A stretch of 52,299 nucleotides of DNA from an uncultured Bacteroidales bacterium (GTDB lineage Bacteria > Bacteroidota > Bacteroidia > Bacteroidales > Paludibacteraceae), in NCBI GenBank assembly GCA_903927945.1, contig CAIYOZ010000164.1, forward strand, positions 1 to 52,299, written 5' to 3'. A program made the position numbers and the translations under genes. This document shows, one piece after another, positions 46,787 to 52,299 of the stretch (the stretch's first letter is position 1; each line of letters opens with the position of its first letter). A model generated the notes under the pieces. That model searched no databases and was not told where the DNA came from. It saw nothing but the letters and a program-made list of their open reading frames with translations.

Positions 46787-49372
46787 CTATGGCTCCAAAT
46801 ACTGCCTGCAGGTTGCAACAATATGCTTATTCACATGGGTATTGTTGATGGTATCTCCAACCTGGCTGTAATTGAGCTTAAAACTGCTTATCAAGGAATT
46901 AAAATCAGCAGGATCATAGTTGATACGAACTGCCAGTTGATTCGTGGCAGAAATCATCTCGGGAATAGGTGCAAAATCAGCCCAATTATTTTTAAGTAAC
47001 GAAACCGCTTTTTTTAACCTGTTCATTTTACCAATCACCCCGTTAATATCGACCATCTGGGTAGGATATTGAACAGTGATTATGTTCTTCTGACTGCAAT
47101 CAACCTGATGGGCCCTTATCTGAACCGTAAGTTTATTGCCCGTATAGCTCCAGGTATTTTCTTTATTTTCTGTATTATATTCCAGTTTTACACCATTTAA
47201 AGCTATTGATAATGGGATAACAGAACCATACAGATCCACTTCCAGGTTTCTTTTCATTTTCATTTCCGGGAAAGAACCTTCCCGTGGAAGAACTGTCAGT
47301 TTATAATTTCCATCCAGCTCTTTTACCGATTGAATGGTGGTAAATGTATAGCCGGTCTTCTGATAATCTTCGTTATCACCGGCATCTTCGTATAATTTGG
47401 TGGTAAAATTACCGGCTGCAAAAACCTTTAATAGTAGGTCAGAGCTGTTTTGTTGCAGATTCTTGGCGTTAGTACTCATCGGAATGATGGTACCTGCTTT
47501 TACATAGACAGGATATTCATTGAGCAAGAACTTTCGTTCCACAGTTTGCCCGCCTTTCAATAAGGTTCCCGAACTCCATTCATACCAATCGGCACCTTTC
47601 GGCAACCATACATTCACCGTGGAAATATCGTTCACTGCAGGAGCTGTTACAGGCATAATCAGCAAATCATCCCCAAACATATATTCAGTTTTGAATGCAT
47701 AGGCTTCTTCGTTTTCGGGATAATCGTAATACATAGGCCGGCAAAGTGAAATGCCGGTATCATACGTCTTTCTCGCCATGGTGTAAATGTAGGGCGCCAG
47801 GTCATACCTCAGTTGAATGGCCTGTTGCAAGGCTTCAAAGTATTCTCCCGTAAAATTCCAGACTTCCTTGTTTAAGCGGGCATCCTTAGATGAATGGGTA
47901 CGAAAGATCGGACTAAATACTCCGTACTGCATCCAGCGGGTATACATTTCGGGATCTAATTTCTTCTGATCTTCCGGAACTCTCTCAAACTGATGGCCTC
48001 CCAGGTCATGGCTCCAATAACCATACAATACGTTTGATGAAGTGGAAGTAAAATAAGGTTGAAATTCCAATGACTTCCATGAAATGAAGGAATCACCCGA
48101 AAAACCGATTTCATACCGGTGATTTCCCAACCCACCCCAGCGATGATACAGCATGGGGCGCTGCTTTCCTTGTCTTTCCATCTCCGTAAAGAAGCAATAA
48201 TTCAACCACCAGGTGTTACTTAATCCCGGAATCTTTTTTGAATCGGGCCATTGTTGCCAATCCAGCCACCAGAAGCTTACCCCTTTATCTTGCATGGGAT
48301 TCAGGACAATGTTGAACAGGTTATTCATGAATTTTTTATCAGCAGCCTCAAAAGGAATGTTTTTATGACCGACAGTATCAAATTGCATGGCTTTAGCAAA
48401 TTCAAAGTACTTCTCTTCGTAGGGAGCAATACCCGAAGCAGGATGAAGATTAAGGGTTGTCTTGAAGTTATTTTCCTTGATCCATCCTAAAAATTGATCA
48501 GGATCGGGGAACAAGGCTTTATTCCAGGTATATCCTGTCCAACCGATGGGTTGTCCGAATTCATCTTTATGAGCGGATTTACCGGAAGCCAATCCATCGG
48601 TTAAATGCCAGTCCATATCGATCACCAACACATCCAGCGGTATATTGTATTGCTTAAAATTCTTTACCAGGTCCCGTAATTCTGCATCCGAATAATTCCA
48701 GTAACGTGACCACCAATATCCGAAAGCATACTTTGGAGGTAATGGTATTTTTCCTGAGATCGTGGTGAATTCCGAAAGAATTGTTTTATAATTCAATCCA
48801 TAACCCATAAAATACCAATCAATTTCTGAGTTCTTACGTTCCTTCACCCAACTCCAGTCGCTGTTGTCGAAAAGGAAGTTATTGGTATCATCAATCAGGT
48901 ACCATCCGTCACGGGAGATAAGCCCCGGCTCAAATTCTTTGGGTGCTTTCTCATCAACATGAGTATCACCATTCAAGCCGTCCAATGTCCGGAATGTCCC
49001 TTTTAGGTTACCCGTGTTTTTTTGACCCGGTTTCCAGATCAATGGCTTCTTTTTATTTTCAGTATAGGTAATTTGCAGGTTATCGGCAGTAAATTTCCCC
49101 GAGCCCGTTAAATACTTTATTTCCATATTGGGTGATTTCAGAATCATCCACTTGCCTTGTTGTTTTTTTACAAACGTCTGTTTTGGCTCGTCCCGGTTGA
49201 TCACCACAAACGAACGGCTATCCACAAATTTACCCGTTGAATCATATTCCAACCGTACAATATGGGGGGTGAGCAAGGTAAAACGTGCATTCCCAACGAC
49301 AGTTGAATTGTTCTGAGCTGAAATACCGAGAAATACAAATGAGTAAAGTACAAATATCAAAAGCTTTTTCAT
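46787..49372 (-). CDS. GH31 alpha-glucosidase-like enzyme
   Basis: An 861-residue secreted enzyme (signal to about 19, ISAQ). Beta-sandwich N-terminus (SFVVINRDEPKQTF, FRTLDGLNGDTHVDE), TIM barrel with YAFGYWWSRYWNYSD, nucleophile Asp371 in FWWLDWQQW and acid/base Asp427 in GFSGDSFISW, C-terminal beta domains (PMSTNAKNLQQN onward) and a helical tail. The WLDWQQW motif and short inserts separate it from the two xyloglucan GH31 enzymes in this window and place it with alpha-glucosidase-type members. The exact substrate is open. The GH97 remnant lies directly upstream. Confidence 0.9.
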   Translation of the reverse strand: MKKLLIFVLYSFVFLGISAQNNSTVVGNARFTLLTPHIVRLEYDSTGKFVDSRSFVVINRDEPKQTFVKKQQGKWMILKSPNMEIKYLTGSGKFTADNLQITYTENKKKPLIWKPGQKNTGNLKGTFRTLDGLNGDTHVDEKAPKEFEPGLISRDGWYLIDDTNNFLFDNSDWSWVKERKNSEIDWYFMGYGLNYKTILSEFTTISGKIPLPPKYAFGYWWSRYWNYSDAELRDLVKNFKQYNIPLDVLVIDMDWHLTDGLASGKSAHKDEFGQPIGWTGYTWNKALFPDPDQFLGWIKENNFKTTLNLHPASGIAPYEEKYFEFAKAMQFDTVGHKNIPFEAADKKFMNNLFNIVLNPMQDKGVSFWWLDWQQWPDSKKIPGLSNTWWLNYCFFTEMERQGKQRPMLYHRWGGLGNHRYEIGFSGDSFISWKSLEFQPYFTSTSSNVLYGYWSHDLGGHQFERVPEDQKKLDPEMYTRWMQYGVFSPIFRTHSSKDARLNKEVWNFTGEYFEALQQAIQLRYDLAPYIYTMARKTYDTGISLCRPMYYDYPENEEAYAFKTEYMFGDDLLIMPVTAPAVNDISTVNVWLPKGADWYEWSSGTLLKGGQTVERKFLLNEYPVYVKAGTIIPMSTNAKNLQQNSSDLLLKVFAAGNFTTKLYEDAGDNEDYQKTGYTFTTIQSVKELDGNYKLTVLPREGSFPEMKMKRNLEVDLYGSVIPLSIALNGVKLEYNTENKENTWSYTGNKLTVQIRAHQVDCSQKNIITVQYPTQMVDINGVIGKMNRLKKAVSLLKNNWADFAPIPEMISATNQLAVRINYDPADFNSLISSFKLNYSQVGDTINNTHVNKHIVATCRQYLEP

Positions 49373-49412
49373 TATACTATAATTTATAGTTGTTTGAATA
49401 TTTATTTCTTCT

Positions 49413-49721
49413 TCAATTCCAGGACAAACCCTCCTGTGCCGTATAAAACGGAATTATGATATTGTCACTCCATCTGGCATCCATCATGATCCGTTCAAAA
49501 CCAAAACGTTTAGCAAAATTAATATAATATTTGTAACTTGCTGTATTAACTCCTCATTTAAAGTGCACATTAAATAAATTAATTTTTATAATCCATTCAT
49601 CCGTCCATTTTCCGGGATGTACCCACGACACATCCTTGAGCTTAAAGGGGTCTGCCAGTTTATAAACCATGTCATTCATCCCCTTTCACAGCCCTCTCTT
49701 TTCCGTATCCTGTCCATAGCT
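49413..49721 (-). pseudogene. GH97 pseudogene fragment
   Basis: On the minus strand one frame reads KGMNDMVYKLADPFKLKD, then VSWVHPGK, and after an in-frame stop GVNTASYKYYINFAKRFGFE, then RIMMDARWSDN. This matches the GH97 core (VYLLNEP-KI-D-SWIKPGK...GINTETYKYYIDFA-..GIEYVILDEGW). In-frame stops occur at 49686-49688, 49554-49556 and 49413-49415, and the sequence ends shortly after the DARWSD part. No intact GH97 gene is in the window. It is a relic of an alpha-glucosidase or alpha-galactosidase gene that once stood in this cluster. Confidence 0.85.
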
Positions 49722-49746
49722 TTCTTTATGCTTAACTTTACTTGAG

Positions 49747-49975
49747 CCAATGTTCAACCAATGTTCTGCCATAGTTCAACCAATGTTCAGCCAATCTGGT
49801 GGAATAGATATCATATAGATACCATATAGATACGATATATTTAAATAGGTATATCGTATCTAAATTAAAATTAAATTAGAACTGACTCAGATCTGAAATA
49901 TGGCAATGGGAACATATTGGCTGAACATTGGTTGAACTATGGCAGAAGTATGGCTAAGCTATGGTTAAACTGTGG
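49747..49975. repeat. Palindromic 11-bp-unit intergenic element, copy C
   Basis: The left arm has five 11-mer phases (CCAATGTTCAA, CCAATGTTCTG, CCATAGTTCAA, CCAATGTTCAG, CCAAT; 49747-49795) and the right arm their complements (49916-49975), with a perfect 32-bp inverted repeat (49764-49795 with 49916-49947). Inside are three 11-mers ATAGATAYCAT-like (49804-49836), then a core with TTTAAATAGGTATAT whose complement reads ATACCTATTTAAA, close to the cores of copies A and B. Confidence 0.9.
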
Positions 49976-50036
49976 ACTCACTAAGGTAAGCCATAAAACG
50001 GAGTTAAACCTGACAAGGGAGCTCCTACTTTTAAAC

Positions 50037-52299
50037 CTACTGCTTTGCCTGGATACAATCCCGGAGGTAATTCGGGTCTTCGTCCGGGGTACGCATTCCG
50101 GCCACTTCCAATGCTTTCAGGACAAATACATTCCAGGAGAAGACCCGGGTACTGGGCCACCAGCAGCCAGGGATCGAAAGGTCATAAGGCAGGAACTCAT
50201 GGCTGAGGGGTTCATCCGGATTCAGGGTGATTTCTGTAGTCAGGCGATCTTTGATACGTTTTTCAGCCGGTTTCCATCCGTGCTTCAACCCGGCGATATA
50301 CCCGCAAACCTCTTCGCGCATCCAGCTTCCGGCGTTGTAGTAAACACCGTTATCCCAAAACAGGTTGGCAGAGAAAGGTTTGTTATTTTGGGTGAAATAG
50401 AGATTCCTGGCATGAAATATCAGGGGCGAGTAACCATTTTTAGAGGGGACTTTATCCAGGGTGTTGTTCACCATTTCCGAGGTCAGGATGGGTTGATTGA
50501 ACAGCCACAGGGAAACAAATTCCGGTAAGAGGGAATTGAAGGTAATGACGTAAGTGAAATCGCGATTGTCGAGCAGATAGCCCCTTCGTTTATCGTAAAA
50601 TGCCCGGTAAGCAGCGTTGGCTTTTTCGATCAGGTCGTTTTCAACAGGCATTCCCAGTTCCTGTGCTACGCGCAATGTCACCGCATACATTCCCTGGTTG
50701 ACCGACAAGGCGGAGGTCCGGTTCGGATATTCCACACAATCATTCTGACCTAAGACGAACCTTGCACTGCAAATGCCACTCCCTGAGGAGTCAAGTTCAT
50801 GGATCATATACCGGTAGGCTTTGGTGATTTTATCCATGGGAGGTGGCGTTCCATAGAGCCTTTTATTGACCAGGGCAAACCACAGGAATTCAAGCGTAGC
50901 TTCATTTCCTTTCAATTCCTTGCTTCCCATATCGGGGGTAATGATGGTGCCAATGGTTCCTGCCTCATTTTGGGTGGCAGCCCATTCGTTGAAGATTTTC
51001 TCACTGCTTTCACGGTCGTAGGTACCCATTATGCTCCAGAACGAGTCGCGGTTGTACATATCGGGGGCATAATTGATGCTGGGTACGCTCAACGGGGCAA
51101 AGTTAGCAGGACCATGAATCCACATCAGCATTTGATAGCAGGAGTACAGGCATTTTTCTTCGATAGTCCCTTTGAACCTCAATCCATCGGCTAAATATAC
51201 CTGCGAAGCCAGGCGCACATCGTGCAGGGTGGGTTTACCCGGTGCTGCAAAGATAAATGTCCGTTTGATAGTCAAGACACCAGCCTGAAGTGGATGATAA
51301 GGCACCAGATTCGCGACTGATTGAATGACTTCCAGGTCTTTTATTTCCAATCGGTAAGGTTCTCCGTGTTTCAGCCCCGAGGCAGCTATCAACAGATTGG
51401 TGATACCCCCTTCGGTATTAGCCAGGAAAACAGTTTCTTCCATTGGAGTCCACTGGGTAGCTGAGGACGAAATATTGGTTTGATAATGGAAACCCTGCAC
51501 CTCGTTGTTGGAAGTACCCTCATTTTTCCAGAGCCTGAGGGAGATGGGGAAAGCGGAACGGTGTTTGAAACGAACAGTATAATATCCATCGGGTAAATGA
51601 TAGGGTAAACGGAAACCTGCCATATCAGCTTTGGCTTTGGTTCCACTTATACTAACTATTCCATTTTCATTTGTGAGTATAGCTCCATTGTAAGACTTCC
51701 AATTAATGGTTTCCGGAGTTTTATATAGAATATCTTTTACCGGGTGATGAAAATCAGACAACTCACCAAAGGTCAGTTTGACAAAGTTATTGCCATCCTT
51801 ACGATCGTCCGCAGACGCTATCCGAAAGAGGTTTGCATCGCATATTTCCTCTATTGCCCGAAAGCCAACACCTCCAGGTGAAGGACGCCGACGGATATTA
51901 CGTGTCCACAGGTTGCGGTTACCGGCATCGGTGAGCAATCCTACTGCCAGCGTATCGCATAGCATATACCCTGCAGCCGGATAAGTTTCATGAGCGACTC
52001 CCCCTTTATTGTCAGCATTATCGAAACTCCAGAACCGGGTTGGGGTTTCTTTTAACGACAAACAGGTATTTACAGAATAATAGAGCATCGACATATTGGT
52101 TTGCTTCAATTCAATCCGCTTTTCAAGGACTTGATGGTTGATGATTTCATAAACAACCGAAATATGCAAATCGGTTTCAAGCCGGGGTAGATTGACAATA
52201 CCGGAGAGTATCATGCCCTTTTCGTTTATCATGGCAGAAGTTGCTTTCCAGTTTGTTACTTCTTCACGAATGGAATAATCTTCGTTTTCAACAACAATA
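50037..52299 (-). CDS. Incomplete (alpha/alpha)6-type glycosidase-like protein, 5' end beyond window
   Basis: The frame stays open through the right edge: upstream of the internal ATG at 52232 the codons read IVVENEDYSIREEVTNWKATSA without a stop, so the 731 residues are only the C-terminal portion. Residues about 190-310 (numbering from that ATG) form a beta-sandwich, probably carbohydrate-binding (LPDGYYTVRFKHRS, YRLEIKDLEV). From about 350 the chain is helical with aromatic and acidic patches (YNRDSFWSIMGTYDRESSE, NQGMYAVTLRVAQELGM, FWDNGVYYNAGSWMREEVCGY) as in six-hairpin glycosidases. No family was recognised. It precedes element C and the GH97 relic on the same strand. Confidence 0.75.
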   Translation of the reverse strand, partial: IVVENEDYSIREEVTNWKATSAMINEKGMILSGIVNLPRLETDLHISVVYEIINHQVLEKRIELKQTNMSMLYYSVNTCLSLKETPTRFWSFDNADNKGGVAHETYPAAGYMLCDTLAVGLLTDAGNRNLWTRNIRRRPSPGGVGFRAIEEICDANLFRIASADDRKDGNNFVKLTFGELSDFHHPVKDILYKTPETINWKSYNGAILTNENGIVSISGTKAKADMAGFRLPYHLPDGYYTVRFKHRSAFPISLRLWKNEGTSNNEVQGFHYQTNISSSATQWTPMEETVFLANTEGGITNLLIAASGLKHGEPYRLEIKDLEVIQSVANLVPYHPLQAGVLTIKRTFIFAAPGKPTLHDVRLASQVYLADGLRFKGTIEEKCLYSCYQMLMWIHGPANFAPLSVPSINYAPDMYNRDSFWSIMGTYDRESSEKIFNEWAATQNEAGTIGTIITPDMGSKELKGNEATLEFLWFALVNKRLYGTPPPMDKITKAYRYMIHELDSSGSGICSARFVLGQNDCVEYPNRTSALSVNQGMYAVTLRVAQELGMPVENDLIEKANAAYRAFYDKRRGYLLDNRDFTYVITFNSLLPEFVSLWLFNQPILTSEMVNNTLDKVPSKNGYSPLIFHARNLYFTQNNKPFSANLFWDNGVYYNAGSWMREEVCGYIAGLKHGWKPAEKRIKDRLTTEITLNPDEPLSHEFLPYDLSIPGCWWPSTRVFSWNVFVLKALEVAGMRTPDEDPNYLRDCIQAKQ

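Larger units (their letters stand above)
49373..50036. other. Gap between GH31 and the right-edge glycosidase-like gene
   Basis: About 660 bases. Apart from the GH97 fragment (49413-49721) and element C (49747-49975), there is nothing. A CAAAATTA at 49514-49521 resembles a minus-strand -7 box but lies inside the relic, so the promoter of the GH31 gene is uncertain. Confidence 0.65.

Overview
The window looks like chromosomal DNA of a Bacteroidota species, most likely of the order Bacteroidales. The signs are a SusC/SusD pair, a one-protein hybrid two-component regulator, many lipoprotein signal peptides, Bacteroides-type promoters (TTTG, about 20 nt, TAnnTTTG) instead of sigma70 boxes, and a glycoside-hydrolase-rich layout. 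Genus assignment is not possible from what is visible.

Left part (1-4800). A truncated ATP-type phosphoenolpyruvate carboxykinase gene (pckA, minus) is followed by a long non-coding stretch, a lipoprotein with a predicted beta-barrel tail, and a compact operon of XRE repressor, ImmA/IrrE metallopeptidase and PIN-like nuclease. That operon has its own strong promoter and a terminator, and resembles a toxin-antitoxin or stress-responsive module.

Central part (4800-40500). This is a large polysaccharide utilization locus best explained as a xyloglucan locus. A hybrid two-component sensor (20004-24137) lies between two arms. The minus arm reads GH31 alpha-xylosidase with PA14 insert, SusC, SusD, surface glycan-binding lipoprotein, small unknown lipoprotein, BACON-GH5 endoglucanase. 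The plus arm reads GH3, YicI-like GH31, GH43, GH39, SGNH esterase, CE20-like acetylesterase, GH95 and GH3. A GH2 beta-galactosidase with its own promoter converges on the minus arm from the left. Inferred flow: surface GH5 cuts the glucan backbone, SusCD imports oligosaccharides, esterases remove acetyl groups, GH95, GH2 and GH43 strip Fuc, Gal and Ara, GH31 removes xylose, and GH3 finishes the glucan. A decayed second GH43 copy lies between the GH39 and SGNH genes.

Right part (40500-52299). After a small membrane protein comes a minus-strand run of carbohydrate genes: an incomplete (alpha/alpha)6-type glycosidase-like protein entering from the right edge, a GH97 pseudogene fragment, GH31, GH37 (trehalase family) and GH38 alpha-mannosidase. 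No SusC/D for this group is in view.

The most unusual non-coding signal is a family of three intergenic elements (about 1238-1343, 24405-24620 and 49747-49975). Each is built of divergent 11-bp tandem units mirrored as inverted repeats around a shared AT-rich core (ACYTATTTA-like). The arms match each other within an element but differ completely between elements. Other repeats include an interlocked quartet of 11-bp repeats, a shared 40-45 bp hairpin found twice, and a 9-bp minisatellite. No tRNA, rRNA, CRISPR array, transposase or prophage gene was recognised.
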